Positions 1 through 8,629 are shown, counted from the first letter of the stretch. The stretch: DNA of 64,000 bases from Pirellulales bacterium (GCA_019636345.1 JAHBXQ010000001.1:463985-527984), one strand, 5' to 3'. Notes: generated by a model from the sequence alone, not told the origin. Translations and numbers: made by a program.

Positions 1-1177
1 TGTAGCGTTCGATGACCATCACGTCGGAGAGCTCGACCGTGCCGAACTTGGAGACTCGGCCGACGTCGTTACGGCCCAGATCGACCAACATGACGTGCTC
101 GGCCCGCTCCTTGGGATCGGCGATCAGTTCGTCGGCCAGGGCCCGGTCCTCGGCCTCGGTTCCGCCCCGACGGCGGGTCCCGGCGAGCGGCCGGACGGTC
201 GCGCGCCCGTCGACCACCCGGACCATAATCTCCGGCGAACTGCCGACCAGCGTGCAGGCCGGCGTGCGCAGATAGAACATGAACGGGCTGGGGTTCACCA
301 CCCGCAGCGTGCGATAGAGCTCGAACGGAGGCAGGTCGAAGTCGACCTCCATCCGCTGGCTGATGACGACCTGGAAAATGTCGCCGGCGCGGATGTACTC
401 GACGCACTTGCGGACCGCCCCCTCGAACTCGGCCTGCGTTTGGTTCGAGCGGGGTTTAAGAGTCAGTTCCGCCCCGGGGGCGATGTCGGCCAGCGGAAGC
501 GCCGCGCCCGGGGCCGACAGGACCGCAACGTACGCGTCGACCCGGGCGGCGGCCTCGCGGCGAGCCGCCTCGATCTTCTCGGGGTCGCCCGCAGCGCCGC
601 GGACGTCGGCCAGCACGATTGCGTGCAGCGTCTTGGCCACGTTGTCGAACACGACCATGTGATCGAACAGTCCGAACGCCAGGTCGGGGAGCCCGCGGTC
701 GTCACGGGGGGCGTCGGGAAGGCGCTCGACGTAGCGGACCGTGTCGTACCCCGCGTAGCCGACCGCCCCGCCGATGAAGGGGGGGAGCTCCGCGAGGTGA
801 GCCACGCTCAGTGCGCCGACCAGCTCGCGCAGCGTCTCCAGCGGGTTGTCGACCGTGCGGCGCTCGGCCAGCCAGCTCTCGACCGGTTGCTCGGGGGCTT
901 TGGCGCCTGTGGCTGGCCCCGTCGGGCGACGACGGATCGTCACCTCGCAACCCCGGGCTTCGACCATCAGGAACGGCTCGCAGGCGATGAAGCTGTAGCG
1001 ACCGACCTTTTCGCCGCCGATGACGCTCTCGAACAGCCCCGCCGCGCCGCCGCGGTCGAGCTTGCGAAACGCCAGCACGGGGGTCAGGGCGTCGCTGACG
1101 AGGGTGCGGTAGACCGGCACGAAGTCGTATTCCGCCGCGAGCGAGGCGAAGCAGTCAGCGGACGGAAGATGGGACAT
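1..1177 (-). CDS. trpE: anthranilate synthase component I (partial, C-terminus beyond window)
   Basis: Chorismate plus an ammonia donor to anthranilate, the first step of tryptophan synthesis. About 392 codons are visible, starting at an ATG whose first base is 1177. The N-terminal domain shows the residues FESVIGGEKVGRYSFI, typical of TrpE. The chorismate-binding half carries PLAGTRRRG, then DELIADPKERAEHVMLVDLG and RNDVGRVS, the signature of the anthranilate/aminodeoxychorismate synthase family. The last quarter is cut off by the window. PabB is the main alternative; the full TrpE-type N-terminal domain favours TrpE. The gene is divergent from mcsA, so the 386-base gap should hold both promoters. 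Long open frames on the opposite strand here are GC-driven shadows. Confidence 0.93.
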   Translation of the reverse strand, partial: MSHLPSADCFASLAAEYDFVPVYRTLVSDALTPVLAFRKLDRGGAAGLFESVIGGEKVGRYSFIACEPFLMVEARGCEVTIRRRPTGPATGAKAPEQPVESWLAERRTVDNPLETLRELVGALSVAHLAELPPFIGGAVGYAGYDTVRYVERLPDAPRDDRGLPDLAFGLFDHMVVFDNVAKTLHAIVLADVRGAAGDPEKIEAARREAAARVDAYVAVLSAPGAALPLADIAPGAELTLKPRSNQTQAEFEGAVRKCVEYIRAGDIFQVVISQRMEVDFDLPPFELYRTLRVVNPSPFMFYLRTPACTLVGSSPEIMVRVVDGRATVRPLAGTRRRGGTEAEDRALADELIADPKERAEHVMLVDLGRNDVGRVSKFGTVELSDVMVIERY

Positions 1178-1420
1178 GCCGGGTCCGGGGAACTGGGAGG
1201 CGAATCGGCGAGCGAATGCGAGCGACTCTCAACCGCCATGCAACGAGGACTGCCGCCGCCGGTTGACGGCGGACACGACGCTTCGCGGCAAGGTGATCGG
1301 CAGCTCGCCCCAAGGCGGGCCAAAGCCCACTCTATCACTGCTGGCGCGGGGTCACAACGGCGCGAGCGTGCGCGACTGAACTTGTTGGCCGTCAACGGCT
1401 TAGCATCGTTCGCGGTCAGC

Positions 1421-1448
1421 TTGACACTCCCTGGGGCACGGCTAGAAT
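1421..1448 (+). promoter_or_regulatory. sigma-70-like promoter for mcsA
   Basis: TTGACA at 1421-1426 and TAGAAT at 1443-1448 with a 16-base spacer, 115 bases before the mcsA ATG. It is one of the best consensus matches in the window. A possible leader would include a GC-rich stretch before the gene. Confidence 0.6.
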
Positions 1449-1563
1449 CCCCTACGGCTTGAGGGTCGCCGCGGCGCGGCCGGTCCCGGTTGCTCGCATC
1501 GGTCGCAACCTGTGCGCCCTTCGATCCGCGGCTAGTCCGGCTCCTTCGTCTGCTCGCGTTATC

Positions 1564-2082
1564 ATGAAATGCCAAAAATGCGACCGCGCCGCCACGTTTC
1601 ACATCACCGACTTGATCGGCGGGGTGAGCGAAGTCCATCTATGCGAGCAATGCGCCCAGGCGTTCCTGACGCCGACCCCTGAGGAAGCCGCTGAGGTCAT
1701 GCCGGCCATGGCCGGGCTGCTGGCTCAGCATCTGGCGGTCGGCGAAACGGCCGACGAACTGGCGCGGCTCGACCAGCGGGCGTGCCCGGTGTGCGGCATC
1801 ACGTTCTTGCAGTTCCGCAAGCAGGGGCGGCTGGGATGCCCGCACGATTACGTGTTCTTCGAGAAGGAACTCGAGCCGCTGCTGCTCAATATCCACGACC
1901 AGACCCAGCACATCGGCAAGAGCCCCAAACGCTGCCCCCGCGGCGCCGACGAACAGACGCAGCTCATCCGTCTGCGGCGCGAGATGAAAGACGCGGTCAG
2001 CGCCGAGAACTACGAACGGGCTTCAGAACTGCGCGACCAGATCCGCGAGATTGAAGTGAACGTTCGACCCGCGAGCGAGTAA
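1564..2082 (+). CDS. mcsA: McsA-like zinc-binding UVR-domain protein
   Basis: 172 aa. Probable activator of the protein-arginine kinase encoded next door. The N-terminus has paired CxxC motifs (CQKC at residues 3-6, CEQC near 27-30) and a second pair of zinc-ligand clusters (CPVC, then CPHD), as in McsA/YacH. The C-terminus (about 130-168) is a UvrB/UvrC motif: LRREMKDAVSAENYERASEL. The ATG at 1564 is preferred because the conserved zinc domain begins immediately there; the frame stays open further upstream, but that part is arginine/serine-rich and not family-like. The family occurs with McsB in Firmicutes and in many planctomycetes. Neither ctsR nor clpC accompanies it here. Confidence 0.88.
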   Translation: MKCQKCDRAATFHITDLIGGVSEVHLCEQCAQAFLTPTPEEAAEVMPAMAGLLAQHLAVGETADELARLDQRACPVCGITFLQFRKQGRLGCPHDYVFFEKELEPLLLNIHDQTQHIGKSPKRCPRGADEQTQLIRLRREMKDAVSAENYERASELRDQIREIEVNVRPASE

Positions 2083-2290
2083 TCGCAGAGAGAAGTTGTT
2101 TCAGAGTGACAGGACATCGGAGGCGCGAAACGCACGGAGTTGAACGGCGAGACGAACGCTGGCGAGCCGGGCTGGTCGAATCGTCCGGTTGCGCTTCGCT
2201 CGTCGTCGCTGCTTCGAGCGAGCATTTGTTCTCCGTGACCTCAGTGCCTCGGCAGTTCTTCCCCAGCGCCAGTTCCCGCCGCATTGCCTT

Positions 2291-3382
2291 ATGAACCTCG
2301 ACGAACTGGCCCAATCGACCGGCGAATGGCTGCGAGGCTCGGGCCCGCAATCCGACATCGTCATCAGCAGCCGCGTCCGACTGGCGCGGAATCTGGCTGA
2401 TTTCCCGTTCATCTCGCGGGCGACGGTCGCCGATCGGGCGGAGATCGAAAAGATCCTCCACGGCCAGCTCGACGCCCTGCAGGCCAGCGGCCGAGCCCCG
2501 GCCGACATGGAGTACGTCAACGTCGGCGAACTGCCGGAGCTGGATCGCAGTTTTCTTGTCGAGCGACAGCTCATCAGCCGCGAGCACGCCGAGAGCGAGA
2601 GCGCTCGGGCGGCCGTCATCGATCGGGCCGAACGGTACAGCGTGATGATCAACGAGGAGGATCACCTGCGGATCCAGGTGATGCGAAGCGGGCTTGACCT
2701 GCAGACCGCCTGGGAGCAGGCCGACCAGCTTGACGATCTCATCGAGGAGCAGGTCACCTACGCCTTCAACGACCGGCTGGGGTACCTGACCGCCTGCCCG
2801 ACGAACGTCGGCACCGGGCTGCGGGTGAGCGTCATGCTTCACCTGCCGGCGCTAGTGATTACGCGCCAGATCGAGAAGGTGTTCAAGAGCCTGCAGAAAA
2901 TCAACCTCGCCGTCCGCGGGTTGTACGGCGAGGGGTCGCAGGCGACCGGCGACTTTTATCAAATCAGCAATCAACTCACGCTCGGCCAGACCGAGGACGA
3001 GCTGGCCAAGAAGGTGGCCGACGTCGTGCCGGTGCTGATCGACTACGAACGGCAGGCTCGCGACTTCCTGGTTCGCGAAAGTCACGAGACGCTCCATGAC
3101 CGGGTCAGCCGGGCGTACGGCATCCTCCGCACGGCGCAGACGATCAGCTCCGAGGAGTCGATGCACCTGTTGTCGAGCGTGCGGATGGGCGTGAACCTGG
3201 GGCTGATCGGCGACCTGTCGATCCCGACGATCAACAAGCTCTTGCTCCACACGCAGCCGGCTCACCTGCAGAAACTCGCCGGGATGGAACTGGATCAGTC
3301 CGATCGACGCATCGAGCGGGCGTCGTATCTGCGGCGTCACCTGATTCCCGACGCGACGCCGGGCGACCCCTCGGCGAATTAG
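2291..3382 (+). CDS. mcsB: protein-arginine kinase McsB
   Basis: 363 aa, the usual length. It transfers phosphate from ATP to arginine residues of proteins, marking them for Clp degradation in Bacillus. Guanidino-kinase hallmarks are visible: VISSRVRLARNLADFPF near residue 22, MINEEDHLRIQ near 120 and the nucleotide-site loop CPTNVGTGLRVSVMLHLPAL near 165-185, including the conserved Cys. Start at ATG 2291, where homology begins; the upstream in-frame extension reads as non-coding. The 208-base gap to mcsA contains GC-rich inverted motifs and could carry an internal promoter. It is probably co-expressed with mcsA, but no heat-shock operator (CtsR/CIRCE) was recognised. Confidence 0.93.
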   Translation: MNLDELAQSTGEWLRGSGPQSDIVISSRVRLARNLADFPFISRATVADRAEIEKILHGQLDALQASGRAPADMEYVNVGELPELDRSFLVERQLISREHAESESARAAVIDRAERYSVMINEEDHLRIQVMRSGLDLQTAWEQADQLDDLIEEQVTYAFNDRLGYLTACPTNVGTGLRVSVMLHLPALVITRQIEKVFKSLQKINLAVRGLYGEGSQATGDFYQISNQLTLGQTEDELAKKVADVVPVLIDYERQARDFLVRESHETLHDRVSRAYGILRTAQTISSEESMHLLSSVRMGVNLGLIGDLSIPTINKLLLHTQPAHLQKLAGMELDQSDRRIERASYLRRHLIPDATPGDPSAN

Positions 3383-3478
3383 GCTCAAGTCGCAACCCGT
3401 GAAGCCGTGAAGCGGAGCCGCCGCGCACCGGCAGGCTCGCCGAGCAGAATGCTCCGTGAGCGCTCGGCATAGGTTCGC

Positions 3479-4282
3479 TTACTCGACGACAATTCCGTCG
3501 AGCCCTTCTTCGGGGGGCGGGATCTGCGGGTCCATCTTTTCCAGCGTCTCGCGAAAGATCTGGCTGACGACCAGATTGCGATACCATTTGCGGTCCGAGG
3601 GGACGACGTACCACGGGACGAGCGGCGTGTTGCACTTGGAAAGGACCGCCTCGTAGGCCTGTTGGTAGTCGTCCCACAGCGTCCGCTCGGCGAGGTCCCC
3701 TTTGCTGAACTTCCACCGTTTGCTCGGATCGTCGAGCCGTGCTTGCAGCCGCTCGCGTTGCTCGTCCTTGCTGATGTGAAGGAAACACTTCACCAGCGTC
3801 ACCCCGCCGTCGACGAGCAGTTCCTCGAACTCGTTGATCCGCCGGTAGCGCGACTTCCATTCGCTTTCCGGAACCAAGTTGCGGACCCGCACCACCAACA
3901 CGTCCTCGTACTGCGAGCGGTTGAACACCCCGACATGCCCGCGACGCGGCACGGCCTTGTGGATTCGCCACAGGAAATCGTGATCGAGTTCCTCTTCGCT
4001 CGGCTGCTTGAACGCGGTGATCTGGAACGTCTGCGGATTAATGCCGGTCATCACCGTGCGGATCGTGCCGTCCTTGCCCGAGGTGTCCATCCCTTGCAGC
4101 ACCAAGAGCAGCGCGCGACGATCCTCGGCGTACAGCCGGTAGGCCAGTTCACGACTCGCCTCGGTGTTCTTCGCGATCTGCTCCTCGGCCGACTTCTTGT
4201 CCCACTCCCCGTCGACACGGCGAGGGTCGTAGTCGGCCAGCTTCACGGGTTCGCCAAAGCGGGGAATGAGCGATTGGATCAT
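3479..4282 (-). CDS. ppk2: polyphosphate kinase 2 family protein
   Basis: 267 aa, a one-domain PPK2. It moves phosphate between polyphosphate and nucleotides (probably AMP/ADP or GDP). Walker A-like GMDTSGKDGTIR lies near residue 67, followed by the lid module with RRGHVGVFNRSQYEDVLVVR near residues 110-129 and the basic residues conserved in PPK2. Start ATG at 4282 gives MIQSL. The longer open frame upstream (to 4846) overlaps the divergent MCP-like gene and is not credible. Substrate class (I, II or III) cannot be assigned by eye. Convergent with mcsB. Confidence 0.9.
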   Translation of the reverse strand: MIQSLIPRFGEPVKLADYDPRRVDGEWDKKSAEEQIAKNTEASRELAYRLYAEDRRALLLVLQGMDTSGKDGTIRTVMTGINPQTFQITAFKQPSEEELDHDFLWRIHKAVPRRGHVGVFNRSQYEDVLVVRVRNLVPESEWKSRYRRINEFEELLVDGGVTLVKCFLHISKDEQRERLQARLDDPSKRWKFSKGDLAERTLWDDYQQAYEAVLSKCNTPLVPWYVVPSDRKWYRNLVVSQIFRETLEKMDPQIPPPEEGLDGIVVE

Positions 4283-4627
4283 GGCAGGCCGGGTTCGTTG
4301 AAGGAAGTCAGCGGAGTCTGTCGATGCTTGGCAGGTTCGCCCTCGATCCGCCCCCTGAGGGGATCGCTCGCGGTCTCGCCCCAGGGTCGCTCCGAGCAAG
4401 GCGCGAAGTCGCCGGCGCAATCGAACCAATCCGCACGGTCGGATAACAGGCTGGGAAGAAATGCCATCGCTTTCGTGCCGACGGGCCGCCTCGCGGCAAC
4501 CCGCATTGTATCTATCTGAGTCCCCCGGGCGACCCTGTCCGGCAGGGGCTGACAGACCGCTTTCTGCCGCGGCCGATCGATGGCCAGCCGACTCCCCCCT
4601 TGCGGCCTGAATCTCGGAGGCCTGACC
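4283..4627. other. intergenic region between divergent genes
   Basis: 345 bases between ppk2 (minus) and the MCP-like gene (plus). It must hold both promoters, but I see no convincing -35/-10 pair. A good GGAGG Shine-Dalgarno is present at 4616-4620, 7 bases before the ATG at 4628. No RNA gene or ORF recognised. Confidence 0.5.
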
Positions 4628-5701
4628 ATGTCCGTCGCCGCTCCCGAAGCAAGCGTCGCCGCGAACGACGAAACCAAGAGCGTCTCTGCCTTGGTGCACG
4701 ATCTCAATGCGACGATGGCCAACGCCATCGGCGAGATCAACGACATCAACAGCGACATCCAATTGCTGGCTTTGAACGCTCGGATCGAGGCCGCCCGCGC
4801 CGGACAAGCCGGCGCCGCCTTCAGCGTCGTCGCCCAAGAGATGCAAACCCTCTCAGGCAAGACCTCCGAGGCGGCTCACGAATTGGCCAGCACGACCCGC
4901 CGCACGATCGACGAACTCGTCGACGTCATCGGCAATCGGGTCCGCGGGACCCGACTGTCCGACCTGGCGCTGGTGAACATCGACCTAATCGATCGCAACC
5001 TGTACGAGCGGACCTGCGACGTCCGCTGGTGGGCGACCGACAGCAGCTTGGTCGACGCCTTGTGCCCCGAGGCCGACGACTCGGCCCGGGCCTTTGCAAG
5101 TCAGCGCATGGGGGTCATCCTCAGCGCGTACACGGTCTACTACGACTTGGTGCTGTGCGATCTCAAGGGGCGGGTGGTCGCCAACGGCCGGCCGCGTCAG
5201 TACGCCAGCGTCGGCAGCGATCAATCGCACGCTCCCTGGTTCCGCGCCGCGACGGCCACCCACAGCGGCGACGAATTCGGTTTTCAGGGCGCTCACGCCT
5301 CGCCGTTGGTCGACAATCAATTGGCGCTGGTTTACTCGTGCGGCGTCCGCGCGGAAGGTCGGGCCGACGGCGAGTTGATCGGCGTGCTGGGGATCGTCTT
5401 CAACTGGGAGGGGCTTGCTCAGACGATCCTCAAGCAGGTGCCCGTCGCCGAGGACGAACGAGCCGCCACGCGCAGCGCGATCATCGACGAGTCGGGCCAC
5501 CTGCTGGCCGATTCGTTCGGCAAGCAACTGCAGGGAAAGCTGTCGATTCCCCACTTGCCCGAACTCCTCAGCGAAAAGAAGAACTTTGCGGTCTGCGAGA
5601 TCGACGGTCGCCGCTCGTGCATCGGACACGCCCAGGCCCCGGGGTTCGAGACCTACTCGACCGGCTGGCACTCGGTAGTGATTCAGCCGATGGAATTCTG
5701 A
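4628..5701 (+). CDS. soluble chemoreceptor-like protein: MCP signalling segment followed by Cache-like domain
   Basis: 357 aa. Residues about 35-85 carry the methyl-accepting chemotaxis hairpin tip: SDIQLLALNARIEAARAG then AAFSVVAQEMQTLSGKTSEA. The remainder, about 110-350, looks like a Cache/PAS-like sensor (YYDLVLCDLKGRVVANGRP, then SHAPWFRAA, then GVLGIVFNWEGLA). No transmembrane helix, HAMP domain or signal peptide is visible, so the usual sensor-membrane-signal order is inverted and the protein should be cytoplasmic. The GGAGG 7 bases before ATG 4628 fixes the start. No che genes lie nearby. Planctomycetes have related soluble proteins; the ligand is unknown. Confidence 0.8.
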   Translation: MSVAAPEASVAANDETKSVSALVHDLNATMANAIGEINDINSDIQLLALNARIEAARAGQAGAAFSVVAQEMQTLSGKTSEAAHELASTTRRTIDELVDVIGNRVRGTRLSDLALVNIDLIDRNLYERTCDVRWWATDSSLVDALCPEADDSARAFASQRMGVILSAYTVYYDLVLCDLKGRVVANGRPRQYASVGSDQSHAPWFRAATATHSGDEFGFQGAHASPLVDNQLALVYSCGVRAEGRADGELIGVLGIVFNWEGLAQTILKQVPVAEDERAATRSAIIDESGHLLADSFGKQLQGKLSIPHLPELLSEKKNFAVCEIDGRRSCIGHAQAPGFETYSTGWHSVVIQPMEF

Positions 5702-5704
5702 CGG

Positions 5705-5887
5705 TCACTCCCCTTCGCTCCACACGCTGACTCGGCCGTCTTCGTCGACCGCGACGTGGAGCACGTTCGGGCTGCAACACACGGGGCAGTCCTCGACGTA
5801 CGACTGCTCCTCGCCCGCCGAAAGATCGATCGGCACGATGATCTCTTCGCCGCAATGATCGCAGACGTAACTGGCTTCGTCGTCCAT
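5705..5887 (-). CDS. CPXCG-motif small cysteine-rich protein
   Basis: 60 aa. It has two zinc-knuckle-like pairs, CDHC near residue 9 and CPVCC near 34, and an acidic C-terminus. It fits the CPXCG-motif small protein family found in many Gram-negative bacteria; the function is unknown, with a metal-binding role inferred. It converges on the MCP-like gene with a 3-base gap. Short, but the family pattern is clear. Confidence 0.78.
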   Translation of the reverse strand: MDDEASYVCDHCGEEIIVPIDLSAGEEQSYVEDCPVCCSPNVLHVAVDEDGRVSVWSEGE

Positions 5888-5979
5888 ACGGGGATGTTAG
5901 GCGGGTGATGCTCGATTGGCGATCAAGAGGAAAGGCGGGTCGTCGCTGCCGATCAAAGATCGTACCTCAACCATCCCGC

Positions 5980-7377
5980 TCAATCTTCGGCCCGGCTGCC
6001 GTCGCCGCACATTTTGACGATCCGCGGATCGAACTGGGCGACGATCTCGACCAAGTCGGCCTGTGCCGCCATGACCCGGCGGATGTCTTTGTAGACCCCG
6101 GGAACCTCGTCGCTGCCGGCCGAGAGGACCTCGATCCCCCGCTCGGCCAACTCCTTCTTCACGTGTCCGATGCGGAAGGTGTTGTTCGCCTGCGTGCGCG
6201 ACATGCAGCGCCCCGCGCCGTGAGAGGCCGAGTCGAAGCTGGCCGCCGAGCCGCGCCCCCGGACGACGAACGCGGGGTCGGCCATCGAACCGGGAACGAC
6301 CCCCAGGACGCCGGCCGCGGCAGGGGTGGCGCCTTTGCGGTGGACCACTAGGGGCCGATCGCCGTGCCGCTCGAGCCACGCGAAGTTGTGATGATTTTCG
6401 ACCCCCGCGACGATCGCCGCCCCCAACAAGCTTGCGACCAGCCGGTGGATGACCGCGTGATTCGCCGCGGCGTACTCTCCCATGAGGTTCATCGCGGCCC
6501 AATATTCCTGCCCGGCCTGGGAATCGAGGTCGAGCCACGCCAACCGGCCCAGGTCCTTGTACTCGCGAGGGAGTTTCTGCTGAGCGATCGCCGAGTAGGT
6601 GCTGCAGACGGCCGCCCCCGCGCCGCGACTGCCGCTGTGCGACAGCAGCGCGACATATCGCCCCGCGTCGAGCCCCAGTTGCTGGTCCCGCTCAGCGAGC
6701 GTCAGCACGCCGAACTCGACGAAGTGGTTCCCCGAGCCGCTCGTGCCGAGTTGCTTCCGGGCCGTGTCTTTCCTATCGCGGGTGATCCGCGAAACGTTCC
6801 AGTCGGCGTCCATGACTGGATGATCCTGCGGCGGGCGATGCTCGACGCCGACGCCGAACCGCGTGCCGCGCTCCAAGGCGGTGCGGAACGGCTCGCGGCG
6901 CGTTTCGAGTCGCTCGACGGACGCGTCGAGGACCGAGAGCTTCATCCGGCAGGCGATGTCGACCCCGACGGCGTAGGGGATGACCGCATTCTCGCAGGCG
7001 AGCACCCCGCCGATCGGCAAGCCGTAGCCGACATGAGCGTCGGGCATGAGCGCTGCCCCGACGGCCTTCGGGACGCGGCAGGCGTCCCGCATTTGCTGGT
7101 GCGCAGCGGGGTCGATCTCGTCGCCCCAAGTTTGGTAGGTCGGCGGTTCATGCACCGGCAGGGCCGCGCGCCCGCTCAGCTCGCGGGCGAGTCCTCCCCA
7201 GATCGGGTCGTGCAGATACGTCGCCGGCGCCGCGACGACTTGCTGGACGAGCTCCTTGGCTCGTTTCCCTTTGAGCCCAAACCCCAGACCCTCGCAGGCC
7301 GCGGCGCGGAGCGCATCAATCGCCGCGGCCGCGCATTGCGGCGGGACGCCGAGCTTCTGCAATTGGCGACGGTTCAT
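5980..7377 (-). CDS. rtcB: RtcB family RNA-splicing ligase
   Basis: 465 aa. It joins RNA 2',3'-cyclic phosphate or 3'-phosphate ends to 5'-OH ends, using GTP and Mn2+. Conserved blocks in order: MPDAHVGYGLPIGGVL (about 120), GVDIACRM (about 145), GSGNHFVEFG (about 210), LSHSGSRGAG (about 240), ENHHNFAWLE (about 315), HRKGATPAAAGVLGVVPGSM (about 335), SHGAGRCMSR (about 375) containing the guanylylated His. Metal-binding Cys/His/Asp residues are kept. Start at ATG 7377 is chosen by homology; the open frame extends to 7599 but that extension overlaps the promoter region of the ncRNA on the other strand. No rtcA or archease is adjacent. Confidence 0.95.
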   Translation of the reverse strand: MNRRQLQKLGVPPQCAAAAIDALRAAACEGLGFGLKGKRAKELVQQVVAAPATYLHDPIWGGLARELSGRAALPVHEPPTYQTWGDEIDPAAHQQMRDACRVPKAVGAALMPDAHVGYGLPIGGVLACENAVIPYAVGVDIACRMKLSVLDASVERLETRREPFRTALERGTRFGVGVEHRPPQDHPVMDADWNVSRITRDRKDTARKQLGTSGSGNHFVEFGVLTLAERDQQLGLDAGRYVALLSHSGSRGAGAAVCSTYSAIAQQKLPREYKDLGRLAWLDLDSQAGQEYWAAMNLMGEYAAANHAVIHRLVASLLGAAIVAGVENHHNFAWLERHGDRPLVVHRKGATPAAAGVLGVVPGSMADPAFVVRGRGSAASFDSASHGAGRCMSRTQANNTFRIGHVKKELAERGIEVLSAGSDEVPGVYKDIRRVMAAQADLVEIVAQFDPRIVKMCGDGSRAED

Positions 7378-7605
7378 GGGGAGGGGGGAGAGGTCGGAGG
7401 TAAGCAGGTTGGCGGTCGCGGCAACGCGATCGTCCCGCGATGACGTTCCCCGCCAGCGCGAGGTTCGCAGCGAGTCGATCGACAGGAGCCCTGGAGCACG
7501 TGTTTTCGATTTAACGCTCTGCGGCGCGAACCTTGACGCTGGCAGCGCGTCTGTCGTGGTATTCGACGGCGTACTTTTCGGCGAAATCAAAATTCTCAAT
7601 CGATC

Positions 7606-7636
7606 TTGCTCGACTTCGCCGGGCCGTGATTATAAT
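7606..7636 (+). promoter_or_regulatory. promoter of the 7.6-8.0 kb non-coding transcript
   Basis: Perfect TATAAT at 7631-7636, with TTGCTC at 7606-7611 as a suboptimal -35 (19-base spacer). A TG dinucleotide at 7627-7628 resembles an extended -10 with one extra base. Transcription would begin near 7643, just at the first hairpin. Confidence 0.5.
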
Positions 7637-7748
7637 GCAGCCGTAGGTCGTGCAGTACGCAGCACGACGGGCAATCCTGGCCGCTTGAAGCGTCCTCTGG
7701 CAGCGACGCCCCAAGCCGCTGAAACCCCGTAAGGAAGGAGGTGGTCCG

Positions 7749-7793
7749 TTGAACCTTTGTGAGATACGCCAGATTGGTGGTGCAAACCGTTGA
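7749..7793 (+). CDS. possible 14-codon leader peptide
   Basis: TTG start at 7749 placed correctly behind the strong Shine-Dalgarno AAGGAGGTGG, reading MNLCEIRQIGGANR then TGA. No homologue recognised. It lies inside the structured RNA and its ribosome site can be hidden by downstream pairing. It may instead be a non-translated part of an sRNA. Confidence 0.25.
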   Translation: MNLCEIRQIGGANR

Positions 7794-7936
7794 TCACCGG
7801 CGGGTGTCCAATGGCGGACGCCACCACCTGCTTCTGAGCGCCTGCTGCGGCGGACATGCCGTATGCCGACGACCGCCTGACGGCTTGGTCGGCGTGCAAT
7901 TCCGACGCGCATCTGGACTCAAAGCAACCAACGACG

Positions 7937-7976
7937 GCAGCCCGGTCGTCCTCGAGACGGCCGGGCTGCTTTTTTT
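7937..7976 (+). terminator. intrinsic terminator
   Basis: Fourteen-pair stem GCAGCCCGGTCGTC / GACGGCCGGGCTGC with a 5-base loop, then seven T residues from 7970. It terminates the plus-strand transcript starting near 7643; there is no ordinary gene just upstream on that strand. Confidence 0.88.
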
Positions 7977-8066
7977 GTGCGCCTGCTCCTGACATGAGTC
8001 GCTCCACGAGCGTTGTTCGCGCACAGGCTATGGATTCTTTCGTCCGCCCGGTCGATACTGCTCGGC

Positions 8067-8486
8067 ATGGACGACGACCAGCACGAATTGGAAGCGGCGC
8101 TCGAGTCGCAGCAAGCGCTCCTTGAGAGCTGTCTCCCCTTGGTGTTCGCCGAATACGACGAGGCGATCCAACGCAACGTGCCGACCCCCGTGGTCGTGCT
8201 CGTGGATTGCGAGGACGAGATCGGCGGCGAGATCGCCCGGGCGTGGGTCGGCGACGAGGCGGTCGAAGCGGCGATCGCCGAACAGGAATTCGCGCGCGAG
8301 TCGCCGGAGGAAACCACGACGTTCGCCCGCGTGGTGAGCTTCGCCGAGGCTCGGCGCGAGATCCCCGAGGTGTTCCCGTACTTGGCCCCGGCGTTGGCGA
8401 CGCCGCCGCAGGAGGGGTTTCTGGCGATTTCCGTGACGGCTGGCGGGGCGTCGGTGCTGACGGTGCCGCCGTCGGCCAGAGATTAG
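8067..8486 (+). CDS. conserved-looking hypothetical protein, acidic
   Basis: 139 aa, very acidic, without signal peptide or membrane segment. Sequence includes VVVLVDCEDEIGGEIARAW and a C-terminal half with FPYLAPALATPPQEGFLAI. I do not recognise the family. Codon pattern fits the neighbourhood and the frame closes cleanly 143 bases before the dehydrogenase gene. Start ATG 8067 (MDDDQHE) is preferred over an upstream in-frame start at 8013 that overlaps the ncRNA terminator zone. Confidence 0.6.
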   Translation: MDDDQHELEAALESQQALLESCLPLVFAEYDEAIQRNVPTPVVVLVDCEDEIGGEIARAWVGDEAVEAAIAEQEFARESPEETTTFARVVSFAEARREIPEVFPYLAPALATPPQEGFLAISVTAGGASVLTVPPSARD

Positions 8487-8629
8487 CGGGAAAACAGTCG
8501 GGGCTCCGCGGGCGAGGCGTTAAACTGGCGGCAAAGAATCGCGGCGACAGCGCAGTCGCCGTCAATTGCCCTCCCGCTTGCGCCCCCCCTCCCCTTCCCG
8601 CCCCTCTCCCCCCGCTTGGAGCCCCCGTC

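Larger units (their letters stand above)
7643..7976 (+). ncRNA. candidate structured RNA or leader with buried Shine-Dalgarno
   Basis: A stretch of roughly 335 bases bracketed by a TATAAT promoter and a strong intrinsic terminator, without a normal-sized gene. Hairpins seen: GTCGTGC/GCACGAC at 7647-7653/7662-7668; GGTGTCC/GGACGCC near 7804-7820; a nested stem around GACCGCC-TGA-CGGC near 7878-7895; the terminator. A very strong Shine-Dalgarno-like run, GAAGGAGGTGGT at 7734-7745, can pair over 11 of 12 positions with ACCACCTGCTTC at 7823-7834. It does not match RNase P RNA, tmRNA, SRP RNA or 6S landmarks that I know. Either an sRNA or a regulated short-ORF leader. Confidence 0.5.

Noticed and set aside
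95-1462. A 455-codon plus-strand frame over trpE
   Set aside because: Antisense shadow of trpE; Arg/Asp/Gly-rich translation without family landmarks, while the minus strand carries clear TrpE motifs.
7643-7976. RNase P RNA, tmRNA or SRP RNA
   Set aside because: None of their universal motifs (GAGGAAAGTCC, the tmRNA tRNA-like ends, GGAAGC SRP loop) are present on either strand.
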